Assembly (NCBI GenBank): GCA_934747325.1
Contig: CAKVGW010000009.1
Span: forward strand, 1-40,985
From: an uncultured Candidatus Melainabacteria bacterium
GTDB taxonomy: Bacteria > Cyanobacteriota > Vampirovibrionia > Gastranaerophilales > Gastranaerophilaceae
Reading direction: 5' to 3'
DNA length: 40,985 bases
Shown: positions 9,203 to 17,114 of the stretch, one piece after another
How positions within the stretch are numbered: the stretch's first letter is position 1
How the letters are laid out: the number at the start of each line of letters is the position of its first letter
Made by a program: the position numbers and the translations under genes
The notes under the pieces: model-generated
Database searches by the model: none
Told to the model about the DNA's origin: nothing
Seen by the model: the letters and a program-made list of their open reading frames with translations, nothing else

Positions 9203-10569
9203 ATAAAAAAGATATTCCACAAGAACTTGTTGTTGAGATTGAAAAGGTTTCAAATTTAGGGTTTGGAATCGCAAAAGTTGATGGGTATGTAATTTTTGTA
9301 GAAGGTGTTTGCCCAAAGGATAAAGTTAAAATCAGACTTGGTAAAAAGAATAAAAATTATGCGAACGCCAAAGTTATTGAAATAATAGAGCCTTCGCCTT
9401 ATCGTGTAGAGCCATTTTGTCCTATGCAGAAAGTATGTGGTGCTTGTCAGTTGCAATTTGTAGATTATGATTATCAATTAGAAATCAAAAAACAGATTGT
9501 TGAAGATGCGATTCATTCTATTTGCGGAAATCAAATTGATGTTCGCCCAACAATTGCAAGTCCTAAAAATCGTGAATACAGACATAAAATCCAATATCCT
9601 GTTTCTGAAACAAAAAATTCTAAGAGAATTTTGGCAGGTTATTATAAACCGGCTTCTCATGAGCTTGTAAATATAAAATACTGTCCAATTCAGCCTGCTT
9701 ATTGCGATAAAATTGTTGATTTTATCCGTGATGCTGCGCAAGATTGTGGGATTTCAGGCTACAACGAAAAGAAACATTCAGGAGATTTAAGGCATATTGT
9801 TATAAGAACTTCTGAATACAATCAAAAAAGCTTGGTTATTTTAGTTGTAAATTCGACTAAGACTTTTGATAAATTGAAGAAACTTGCAAGTCGAATTTTT
9901 ACGGAACTTCCTAATATTGTAGGCGTTGGTGTAAATTTTAATTCTAAAAAAACTAATTTGATTTTAGGTGAAAATACTGAAATTTTAGAAGGTGAAGAAT
10001 TTATTGAAGAGAAATTATGTGACAAGATTTTTAAAGTTGGCGCGAAAACATTTTTTCAAGTAAATCCATCTACAGCTAATAATATTTTTAATTACGTAAA
10101 AGACTATGTAAAAACAAATTTTGACTCACCTTTAATTTTAGATGCGTACGCAGGAATTACTGCTTTTGGAATTTGCTTATCTGATATTGCAAAAAAAGCA
10201 GTAAGTGTTGAAGAAGTTAAAGAGTCTGTTGTTTTAGCGGATAAAATAATCAAAGAAAACGGGATTAAAAACGTAGAATTACATAATATGGACGCTTCAA
10301 AATTCTTTGAAAAAGAATTAAATACAAAAGGACGAAAATTTGATGTAACGGTTCTTGATCCACCAAGAAAAGGTTGCACGGAAGAAAGCTTGAATTATGC
10401 AATGAAGCTTACTAAAGATACTATTATTTATGTGAGCTGTAATCCTGCAACTTTGGCAAGAGATTTGAAATATTTAATAGCAAAAGGTTGTAAAGTCGAA
10501 TATATTCAACCTTTTGATATGTTTCCGCATACTTATCACGTGGAAAGTGTAGCAATTATAAAAATATAA
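9190..10569 (+). CDS. rlmD: 23S rRNA uracil-C5 methyltransferase, RlmD/RumA family
   Basis: This 459-aa enzyme has an N-terminal TRAM-like RNA-binding domain (residues 5-65). Cysteines at 77, 83, 86 and 165 are placed for the [4Fe-4S] cluster seen in RumA. The SAM-dependent methyltransferase domain includes FFQVNPSTANN, LDAYAGITAFG and LDPPRKGC. The catalytic cysteine is C417 in YVSCNPATLARDL. It methylates uracil C5 in 23S rRNA; whether the target is U1939, U747 or a tRNA uracil cannot be decided here. The start overlaps the exonuclease gene. Confidence 0.92.
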   Translation: MQTINKKDIPQELVVEIEKVSNLGFGIAKVDGYVIFVEGVCPKDKVKIRLGKKNKNYANAKVIEIIEPSPYRVEPFCPMQKVCGACQLQFVDYDYQLEIKKQIVEDAIHSICGNQIDVRPTIASPKNREYRHKIQYPVSETKNSKRILAGYYKPASHELVNIKYCPIQPAYCDKIVDFIRDAAQDCGISGYNEKKHSGDLRHIVIRTSEYNQKSLVILVVNSTKTFDKLKKLASRIFTELPNIVGVGVNFNSKKTNLILGENTEILEGEEFIEEKLCDKIFKVGAKTFFQVNPSTANNIFNYVKDYVKTNFDSPLILDAYAGITAFGICLSDIAKKAVSVEEVKESVVLADKIIKENGIKNVELHNMDASKFFEKELNTKGRKFDVTVLDPPRKGCTEESLNYAMKLTKDTIIYVSCNPATLARDLKYLIAKGCKVEYIQPFDMFPHTYHVESVAIIKI

Positions 10570-10584
10570 AACGTCAAATTTGAA

Positions 10585-10613
10585 TTGCACGCTCTTAAAA
10601 TATGTGCTAAAAT
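10585..10613 (+). promoter_or_regulatory. sigma-70 promoter directly before cdd, likely leaderless
   Basis: A -35 TTGCAC (10585-10590) is followed by a 17-base spacer and an extended -10 TGC-TAAAAT (10608-10613). The cdd ATG begins only seven bases after the last base of the -10 box, where transcription would normally start. No Shine-Dalgarno sequence precedes that ATG. The arrangement predicts a leaderless message. Confidence 0.6.
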
Positions 10614-10619
10614 ACGATT

Positions 10620-11018
10620 ATGGAAATTGATTATAAATTATTAATGGAAACAGCAAAAGAAGCTGCTAAAAAATCTTATTCACCATTTTCAAAATTCGCT
10701 GTTGGTGCAGGTGTTTTAACTGCAAATGGAAAAGTTTACGGCGGTTGTAACGTGGAAAATTCTTCATTCGGTATGACAATTTGCGCAGAAAGATGTGCAA
10801 TTTTTAAGGCTGTATCTGACGGAGAAAGAGAAATTCTTGCCGTTGCAATATATTCTCCAAATGAGGATGATTGTTATCCTTGTGGTGCTTGCAGACAAGT
10901 AATGTATGAATTTCAAGGCGAAAAAGAAATTGAAATTATAACCGAAGAAAAAGGTGAGTTGAATGTTAAAAAAATGAGCGATTTTCTTCCTTACGGTTTC
11001 AAAATCCAAGGTAATTAA
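10620..11018 (+). CDS. cdd: cytidine deaminase
   Basis: A 132-aa homotetrameric-type cytidine deaminase that converts cytidine or deoxycytidine to uridine in pyrimidine salvage. Residues 43-49 read CNVENSS. The zinc ligands and catalytic glutamate are C55-A-E57 and P87-C88-G-A-C91, and FSKFAVGAGV near residue 24 is also typical. Length matches the family. There is no ribosome binding site in front of the ATG, but a promoter lies immediately upstream. A zinc-ribbon gene follows 18 bases downstream. Confidence 0.96.
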   Translation: MEIDYKLLMETAKEAAKKSYSPFSKFAVGAGVLTANGKVYGGCNVENSSFGMTICAERCAIFKAVSDGEREILAVAIYSPNEDDCYPCGACRQVMYEFQGEKEIEIITEEKGELNVKKMSDFLPYGFKIQGN

Positions 11019-11036
11019 TCGCAAAAATTAACTATC

Positions 11037-11258
11037 ATGTATATAGTAGAACTTTTTATAAAATGGCTTAATAAAAATAAGCGAGGAGATGGGGCGAACC
11101 CCAATAATATTTATGCGGCAAAAGATATTGCAAAGCCTGAAGAAGATGAGGCTTTAACTTGCAATCATAATTTCATGCCGGTAGATAGTACAGGTACTGT
11201 TTTGGCTTGTACAAAATGCGGTTTTGTAGTAAAAGAGAGAAAGGGACAAGCAGGTTAA
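11037..11258 (+). CDS. small zinc-ribbon protein
   Basis: This 73-aa protein has an N-terminal hydrophobic start (MYIVELFIKWL), an acidic linker (KPEEDEAL), then a C-terminal zinc ribbon made of CNHNF and ACTKCGFVV. Function is unknown. It sits between cdd and pgpH with short gaps, so it may be co-transcribed with either. The frame looks natural because the cysteine pairs and the linker are preserved. No clear ribosome binding site was seen. Confidence 0.6.
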   Translation: MYIVELFIKWLNKNKRGDGANPNNIYAAKDIAKPEEDEALTCNHNFMPVDSTGTVLACTKCGFVVKERKGQAG

Positions 11259-11296
11259 GGCTGTTTGTTATTCCAATTAAAAGGATAAATCAATAT

Positions 11297-13477
11297 ATGA
11301 CGAAATTTTTAGATTTTATATCATCAAAAACATTTAGAAATGTAATGTGTTTTATTGTATTTACGTTTTTGATGACGGTTACAATATCTTCTCAAAACTA
11401 CTTTTTCCAAAAAGTAATTGAAAACGGTATCAGTAAAAGAGATATCGTTGCGCAAAAAGATATTAAGGTTATTGATACAAAGAAAACCGAACAGCACAAA
11501 AAAGAAGTTGCGCAGAATGTTGAACCGATTTTGACACAGGCAGAAGACGAATTTATTACAACAAGTCTTTTGACTTTGCAAAATTCTGTTAAAAAAATCA
11601 GAGAAAAAAATGTATCGGAAGACGTTAAAAAAGACGAATTAAACGTTTTGTTTGATGAATCTGGCAAAAAAGGTTTGATTGAATTCCTTTTAAAAGCGAA
11701 TGACGATGATTTACAATCTGTTTTTGATAAATCTAAAATTACTTTGACTTCTGTTCTTAATGTCGGAATCTCAGCAAAAGATTTTGATAATAATAATGTA
11801 ACAGCAATAATCAAACGCAACTTGCCAAACAATGTTCCACGCTATCAAGGAACTCTGATTGCAGGAATTTTGAATCAAATCATTGTACCAAACCTTGTAG
11901 TTGATGAGTTTGCAACGGAAATCGCCAAGAAGAATGCGCAAAACGCAGTAAAACCTTATGAAGTTGTTTTCAAAAAAGGTCAAAAAATTGTGTTTGAAGG
12001 CGAACCTGTAACGAAGCTTAAGCGTGATGCTTTAAGAGCTGCAGGTTATAATGTTTTAGAAGTTAATTATGGCGGAATTATTGGATTTTATATTTTAATA
12101 GCGTTTTTCACTTTTGTATTTTTGCAATATGAAAAGAATTTTGAAAAACAATATTTTAATGCAAAATACATGCTTATAATGTCGTCGTTTACATTGTTTA
12201 CGGCTTTAGTTTCAGCAGTATTGCCAACAGGATTTTCACCTTATATAATTCCAATACCTGCATATACAATTTTGCTTTCAATTTTTACAACGCCGAGAAA
12301 CGCATTTTTTGCATCAACAATTTTACTTGCCTTGATTTCAATTGGGATGCACTGGAATATTGAAGTTGTTGTTTCGTTTATGCTTTTGAATACGGTTGTT
12401 ATGACCGCCGTTTCAAAACTAAAATTCTCAAAACGTTCGGATTTGTTGATTACAAGCGCAAAGATTTCTTTGGCGGGCGTTTTGATTGTTGGTGGAATTT
12501 ATTTCTTGGAAAAATATATGATGGATATTGATAACATGTTGATTTTCCAAGATTTAGGATATATTGTAATCAACTGTTTTGTAATAAGTGGTATTATTTT
12601 GCTTGGTATTTTACCGATTATTGAAAACGTGTTCAGAGTAATGACACCTTACGGATTGGCAGAACTTGCAGATCATAACCAACCGTTACTTAGAAAACTT
12701 ATGAACGATGCTCCCGGAACATTCAATCACAGTTTAACAGTTTCTCATTTATGTGAAAATGCAGCAGAAGCAATTGGTGCGAATCCAGTTTTAGCAAGAG
12801 TCGGGGCGATGTATCATGATATTGGAAAACTTTTAAGACCGATGTTTTTCGTAGAAAACCAATCATTCTACGGTATTGAAAACCCTCACAAATCTTGCAC
12901 TCCAAGATTTAGTAAAATGCTTATCACAGCGCACCCTAAGGATGGTGTAGAATTAGCAAAAGATGCACATCTTCCGCAAATAATCAATAACTTTATTTTA
13001 CAACACCATGGCACAAGCCTTGTAAGTTATTTCTATAATGAAGCATTAAAAGAAGAAGGTGCGGAAAACGTTAATGAAGAACAATTCCGTTATCCGGGTC
13101 CAAAACCAAACATGAAAGAAACTGCAATTCTTATGATTGCGGATGCTGTCGAATCAGCTGTTCGTGCAGCTAAAAATCCTTCAAATGAGGAAATTGATGC
13201 AATTATTGATAAAATTATTAAGGAAAGACTCAATGATGGTCAGCTTTCAGATTCACCGCTTACTTTGAAGGATTTGAAAACTATTGCAGAAACTTTCTCA
13301 AGAATGCTAAGAGGTATGCATCACAAGAGAATTAAATATCATAATGATTTGGTTCAAGAATTGGATAAAAGTAACAAATTAAGCCACGATATTGTAAAAC
13401 CTGCAATGCCTGCTTTAGATAAAGATTTGGACGCCAAATTAAAAGAATTGGAAAAGAAAAAGAATGACAACAATTAA
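11297..13477 (+). CDS. pgpH: 7TM-HD membrane phosphodiesterase, PgpH/YqfF family
   Basis: A 726-aa membrane protein with the PgpH plan. One N-terminal membrane segment (about 12-30) is followed by a large extracytoplasmic domain with VAQKDIKVIDTKKT and FKKGQKIVFEGEPV. Seven transmembrane helices then lead to a cytoplasmic HD domain with MYHDIGKLLRP (H507-D508), HHGTS and MIADAVES. Characterised members hydrolyse cyclic di-AMP. The ATG at 11297 has AAAGGA upstream and gives the expected short cytoplasmic tail. It overlaps ybeY by 14 bases. Confidence 0.92.
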   Translation: MTKFLDFISSKTFRNVMCFIVFTFLMTVTISSQNYFFQKVIENGISKRDIVAQKDIKVIDTKKTEQHKKEVAQNVEPILTQAEDEFITTSLLTLQNSVKKIREKNVSEDVKKDELNVLFDESGKKGLIEFLLKANDDDLQSVFDKSKITLTSVLNVGISAKDFDNNNVTAIIKRNLPNNVPRYQGTLIAGILNQIIVPNLVVDEFATEIAKKNAQNAVKPYEVVFKKGQKIVFEGEPVTKLKRDALRAAGYNVLEVNYGGIIGFYILIAFFTFVFLQYEKNFEKQYFNAKYMLIMSSFTLFTALVSAVLPTGFSPYIIPIPAYTILLSIFTTPRNAFFASTILLALISIGMHWNIEVVVSFMLLNTVVMTAVSKLKFSKRSDLLITSAKISLAGVLIVGGIYFLEKYMMDIDNMLIFQDLGYIVINCFVISGIILLGILPIIENVFRVMTPYGLAELADHNQPLLRKLMNDAPGTFNHSLTVSHLCENAAEAIGANPVLARVGAMYHDIGKLLRPMFFVENQSFYGIENPHKSCTPRFSKMLITAHPKDGVELAKDAHLPQIINNFILQHHGTSLVSYFYNEALKEEGAENVNEEQFRYPGPKPNMKETAILMIADAVESAVRAAKNPSNEEIDAIIDKIIKERLNDGQLSDSPLTLKDLKTIAETFSRMLRGMHHKRIKYHNDLVQELDKSNKLSHDIVKPAMPALDKDLDAKLKELEKKKNDNN

Positions 13478-13973
13478 TATTTTTACTGAAAATATTTTTG
13501 ACGGCTGGAAACCTGATGAAAAAGATATAATTGAAAAAACTCGCAAATTGTTGGAATTCTATATTTCAGAACTTAAAGAAAAAAGCTGCTTAAATAATCG
13601 CGAATATTCTACAATTACTCTTGATATCGTGTTATGTGATTCCGAAAAAACGCACGAATACAATAGAGATTATAGAAACAAATATTATCCGGCGGACATT
13701 ATTACTTTTGCAATTTTTGCAGACGACGAAAACAGTTTTATTTTTGATGGCGAAATCAATTTAGGCGAAATCGTAATCGCTTTAGATAAAGTAATCGAAG
13801 GCGTTAATCGTGATATTAGTCATTCAAAAAATAAAGAACAAGAATTATTTTTCTTGATTAGTCACGGTCTAATGCATCTTTTAGGGTTTGACCATCAGAG
13901 TGAAGAAGAATATAATTTTGTTATAGCGGAACAGCGCAGGGCTTTGGAGAGTATTGAGTATGACAAAATTTAA
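13464..13973 (+). CDS. ybeY: endoribonuclease YbeY
   Basis: YbeY is a zinc-dependent endoribonuclease needed for 16S rRNA maturation and ribosome quality control. The metal site H-G-L-M-H-L-L-G-F-D-H is intact (H134, H138, H144). YRNKYYPADIITFA and GEINLGEIVIALDKV are the other conserved blocks. At 169 aa it is of normal length. It is overlapped by pgpH upstream and by dgkA downstream, the same order seen in many Firmicutes and Cyanobacteria. Confidence 0.95.
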   Translation: MTTINIFTENIFDGWKPDEKDIIEKTRKLLEFYISELKEKSCLNNREYSTITLDIVLCDSEKTHEYNRDYRNKYYPADIITFAIFADDENSFIFDGEINLGEIVIALDKVIEGVNRDISHSKNKEQELFFLISHGLMHLLGFDHQSEEEYNFVIAEQRRALESIEYDKI

Positions 13974-14328
13974 AGCACAAGGATTTAATAATACGTTTAA
14001 GAATGCAAGAAAAGGATTTAGACTCGTATTAAAAAGCGAAATGAATATAAGAATTCATGTGGCAATAGCTACGTTTGTCGTATTTATGGCGTTGTTTCTT
14101 AAGTTTTCTGCTGTAGAATTTTGTTTGCTTTTATTTGTAATCGGGCTTGTGATTGTGGCTGAAATGCTTAATACAGCGATAGAATTTACACTGGATTCAA
14201 TTTATCACAACAGATATTCAAGAATGGTTGGAATGGCAAAAGATATTTCCGCAGGTGCAGTTATGTTCGCATCTTTTATCAGTGTGCTTGTTGGACTTGT
14301 TTTGTTTGGTAATAAATTATTCTTTTAA
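13960..14328 (+). CDS. dgkA: diacylglycerol/undecaprenol kinase
   Basis: A 122-aa integral membrane kinase with three helices. The hallmark E-x-L-N-T-A-I-E motif is present as AEMLNTAIEFTLD, followed by GMAKDISAGAVMFA. The N-terminal FKNARKGFRLVLKSEMNIRIH is typical of the Gram-positive type, which phosphorylates undecaprenol or diacylglycerol. The ATG at 13960 has GGAGA nine bases upstream; a TTG two codons earlier is less likely. It overlaps the ybeY end. Confidence 0.93.
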   Translation: MTKFKAQGFNNTFKNARKGFRLVLKSEMNIRIHVAIATFVVFMALFLKFSAVEFCLLLFVIGLVIVAEMLNTAIEFTLDSIYHNRYSRMVGMAKDISAGAVMFASFISVLVGLVLFGNKLFF

Positions 14329-14344
14329 TAAAAATTAGCATATA

Positions 14345-14495
14345 CAAAAAGAAAAACCCTTCGAAAATGAAGGGTTTGGAATCTTGTTTAATAATTCCTC
14401 ATGTGTAGAAGGTTAGTGTGTAGGTTGTATGAAAGGTTTGTGTTATGTGTTTCGTGTTTATTTAATGTTTGTCGATTTTCTTTTTTGTTTTCGAC
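14345..14495 (-). ncRNA. candidate intergenic small RNA on the minus strand
   Basis: Read on the minus strand, this gap between dgkA and the permease ends in a strong intrinsic terminator. A 9-bp stem, AAACCCTTC/GAAGGGTTT, is followed by TTCTTTTTG. No minus-strand gene lies between it and the plus-strand permease gene. Upstream are a GTCGA/TCGAC hairpin (14471-14475 with 14491-14495), a long stretch almost without G on this strand, and a possible promoter (TTGAAA at 14526-14521 with TATATG near 14504-14499). This is the layout of a bacterial small RNA. The 5' end is uncertain. Confidence 0.4.
14347..14377 (-). terminator. intrinsic terminator of the candidate small RNA
   Basis: The 9-bp stem spans 14354-14362 with 14369-14377 around a six-base loop. 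The T-rich tract lies on the minus-strand side, so the signal is strongest for minus-strand transcription. It may also slow transcripts leaving dgkA. Confidence 0.6.
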
Positions 14496-14651
14496 TTACA
14501 TATATATAAAGTATATTTCTTTTCAAGAATTGCGCTATACCTTATATATTGTTACAAAACTTAATGTTTAATTTTAAATTGTTACAATTATTTACCCGAA
14601 AAGCCTCATGTTTATTTTATGATAGAGAAGTACGAAATATAAGGAGGAAAG

Positions 14652-15977
14652 ATGGAAGGTTTAATGAGCTTGATACATTCGCACGCGATTCCTGTATCAG
14701 CAGCTATACTTCTAGTCGCTTATGTGTTTATTGCGACAGAAAAAATACCTAAAGTTACGGTTGCTCTTTTAGGCGCAGCTTTGACTTTGATTTTAGGACT
14801 TTTAGGTCAAGACAAATTAGTAAACGGCGAATTCGATTTAGGTTATTTTATTAATTTTGTTGATTTTAACGTAATATTCTTACTTGTTTCAATGATGATT
14901 ATTGTATCAATTGCAACAAGAAGCGGTATGTTTAACTGGATTGCCAACGAAATGTTGAAAATGACAAAAGGTAAACCAAAATTAATTTTAATTTCTTTGG
15001 CATTCTTTACAGCTATCGTTTCAGCATTCTTGGATAACGTTACAACAGTTATTTTGATTATGCCTGTAACTTTTGTTATTGCAAAAGAATTGGATATCAA
15101 CCCAATTCCATTTTTAATTACAGAAATTTTAGCATCAAACATTGGTGGTACAGCAACTTTAATCGGCGATCCGCCAAATATTATTATCGGCAGTGCAGCT
15201 GGTCTTTCTTTTATGGCATTCATAAAAGAATTGACAGGTATTGTACTTGCAATTTTGATTGTTAATGTTGGAATTTTAGCATTCATCTTTAGAAAACAAC
15301 TTGTTGCTTCTCAAGAAAAAATGGACAAAGTTGCTAAGTTAGATAATTCAAAAACTATTACGGACAAAGCTCTAATGCTTCGTTCTGGTATCGTGTTATT
15401 ACTTGTAATCATCGGCTTTATGTTACACGATATTACACACATCCAAACTTGTGTAACAGCTATGGCCGGTGCAGCATTCTTGTTATTATTTGAAAAACCG
15501 CAAAAAATCTTCAATGAAGTTGAATGGAATACAATCTTTTTCTTTATTGGTTTGTTCATTATTATCGGTGGTTTGGAACACGCTGGCGGTATCAAATTAA
15601 TGTCTGAATGGTTGCTTAATGTAACTCATGGTTCACAAAAAGCAACTGCAATGATTATTCTTTGGGCTTCAGGTATTTTATCAGGTATCATTGATAATAT
15701 TCCTTATACAGCTACAATGTCACCATTGTTAGTTGAAGTTCAAAAGGTTATGGGTGGCGATTACACATTCCCACTTTGGTGGTGCTTATCTTTAGGCGCT
15801 TGTTTAGGTGGAAACATGACAATCATTGGTGCGGCAGCAAACGTTATTGTATCAGAAACTGCAGCTTCAACAGGACATCCGATTAAATTTATGTACTTCT
15901 TAAAATATGGTGTTTTAGTAACATTAACATCATTGATTATGAGTACAGCTTATATTTGGTTGAGATTTTTAACCTAG
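14652..15977 (+). CDS. ArsB/NhaD/SLC13-type ion transporter
   Basis: A 441-aa polytopic membrane protein with about 11-12 helices and no soluble domain. Diagnostic blocks of the IT superfamily are DNVTTVILIMPV, ASNIGGTATLIGDPPNIIIG and, in the second half, GIIDNIPYTATMSP and LGACLGGNMTIIGAAANVI, which is the inverted repeat of the fold. Members move arsenite, citrate, dicarboxylates or exchange sodium for protons. The two NxPP/NxA-type hairpins do not settle the substrate. Translation signals are excellent, with AAGGAGG seven bases before the ATG. A strong terminator follows. Confidence 0.88.
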   Translation: MEGLMSLIHSHAIPVSAAILLVAYVFIATEKIPKVTVALLGAALTLILGLLGQDKLVNGEFDLGYFINFVDFNVIFLLVSMMIIVSIATRSGMFNWIANEMLKMTKGKPKLILISLAFFTAIVSAFLDNVTTVILIMPVTFVIAKELDINPIPFLITEILASNIGGTATLIGDPPNIIIGSAAGLSFMAFIKELTGIVLAILIVNVGILAFIFRKQLVASQEKMDKVAKLDNSKTITDKALMLRSGIVLLLVIIGFMLHDITHIQTCVTAMAGAAFLLLFEKPQKIFNEVEWNTIFFFIGLFIIIGGLEHAGGIKLMSEWLLNVTHGSQKATAMIILWASGILSGIIDNIPYTATMSPLLVEVQKVMGGDYTFPLWWCLSLGACLGGNMTIIGAAANVIVSETAASTGHPIKFMYFLKYGVLVTLTSLIMSTAYIWLRFLT

Positions 15978-15995
15978 TTTGAGTATTATTGAACA

Positions 15996-16032
15996 AAAAA
16001 TGGCGTTTTGTTATTAACAAAACGCCATTTTT
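15996..16032. terminator. bidirectional intrinsic terminator
   Basis: A long perfect stem (AATGGCGTTTTGTT and its complement) with a three-base loop is flanked by A and T runs on both sides. It lies between the convergent permease gene and the glutamate synthase genes and can serve both. Confidence 0.9.
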
Positions 16033-16047
16033 ATTTTAAATATATTT

Positions 16048-17100
16048 TTAAGCTTTTATTATTTCCCAAGCTTGACGAGGGCAAACGCCAGAACATATTC
16101 CGCAGCCAATACATTTATTATCTTGTGCAACATACGTTTTATCATTTTTAATAATTGCTTTTTGCGGACAATTATTTAGACACAAGTCACACCCAACACA
16201 TTTTTCAGCATTCCAAACGGGCGTTCTTAATCTTGCGTTTGCGCTTTCTGCTAAGCCGAAAACTTCTCCGTTATCTTCTACTAAATCTCCAAATAAGCCT
16301 TCTTTGAACCATTCTGCATCTTTGAATTCTTTTACTGAAATTTTCTTTTCTTTTAATTCTTTCGGTAATGGAATAATTTTTGACCAATTAGAAAAATCGA
16401 GTAATTCGTCTTTTAATTCCGGTTGTTCAATGGCGTTCAAAAAGTCCTCCATGCCGGATTTTAGAAAATCTTTGTCAAATTTATCGAGTTTTACTTGTTC
16501 AACGCATTTCGCTAAACCTTCAACTTTCCCTCGAACATAAACAGTTCCGCCAACCATACCGACACAAGAACGATTGCCGAGAATTGACGGTAAATTTTCG
16601 CAGTCATAACCGCAAATTACAGCAATTCCGCCGCCCATGAATTCGAAACTAAAAGAACCTGTATTTTTTAGTACCCAAAATTGTGGTGGTTCAAATTTTG
16701 GGTCATGTTTCATTAATGCGCCGGAACGTGTTCCAACTCTACCGCCAACATAGATTTTACCGCCTGCTGCACAATGTGAAGCTGTATCTCCACCATCACC
16801 TTTAACAATGATTTCTGCACCAGAATTCAACCAGCCGATATCTGCAGGGGCAGAACCTTCAACAATTATTTGTGTTCCATCCATGCCCATAGCACCGACT
16901 CTTTGTCCGGGGTTAGTTATATGGAAAGTTAAATTGTTGTTTACAGAATGTTTGCAACCTCCACCGATATCATGTTGTCCGCAAGCCTCGATTTCAAACT
17001 CACAAACACCTTCTTCAATTTTTTTGTAAATCGTTTGAAGAAGTTCTTGTGTTGACATTCTTGTATTATTTTTTAATGATTTTATTTTGCAAATTGTCAT
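16048..17100 (-). CDS. glutamate synthase GXGXG subunit with two ferredoxin clusters
   Basis: Residues ~20-220 of this 350-aa protein are the right-handed beta-helix (GXGXG) domain that ends large glutamate synthase. Stacked glycine repeats include NPGQRVGAMGMDG, GDGGDTASHCAAGG and VGGRVGTRSGALM. The C-terminal ~60 residues add two [4Fe-4S] motifs, CVGCDLCLNNCP and CIGCGICSGVCP. In split enzymes this piece supports the FMN subunit and passes electrons. It is the last gene of a three-gene minus-strand operon, 14 bases after its neighbour. The ATG at 17100 has AAGGAA upstream. Confidence 0.9.
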   Translation of the reverse strand: MTICKIKSLKNNTRMSTQELLQTIYKKIEEGVCEFEIEACGQHDIGGGCKHSVNNNLTFHITNPGQRVGAMGMDGTQIIVEGSAPADIGWLNSGAEIIVKGDGGDTASHCAAGGKIYVGGRVGTRSGALMKHDPKFEPPQFWVLKNTGSFSFEFMGGGIAVICGYDCENLPSILGNRSCVGMVGGTVYVRGKVEGLAKCVEQVKLDKFDKDFLKSGMEDFLNAIEQPELKDELLDFSNWSKIIPLPKELKEKKISVKEFKDAEWFKEGLFGDLVEDNGEVFGLAESANARLRTPVWNAEKCVGCDLCLNNCPQKAIIKNDKTYVAQDNKCIGCGICSGVCPRQAWEIIKA

Positions 17101-17114
17101 GATTTTTCCTTGCT

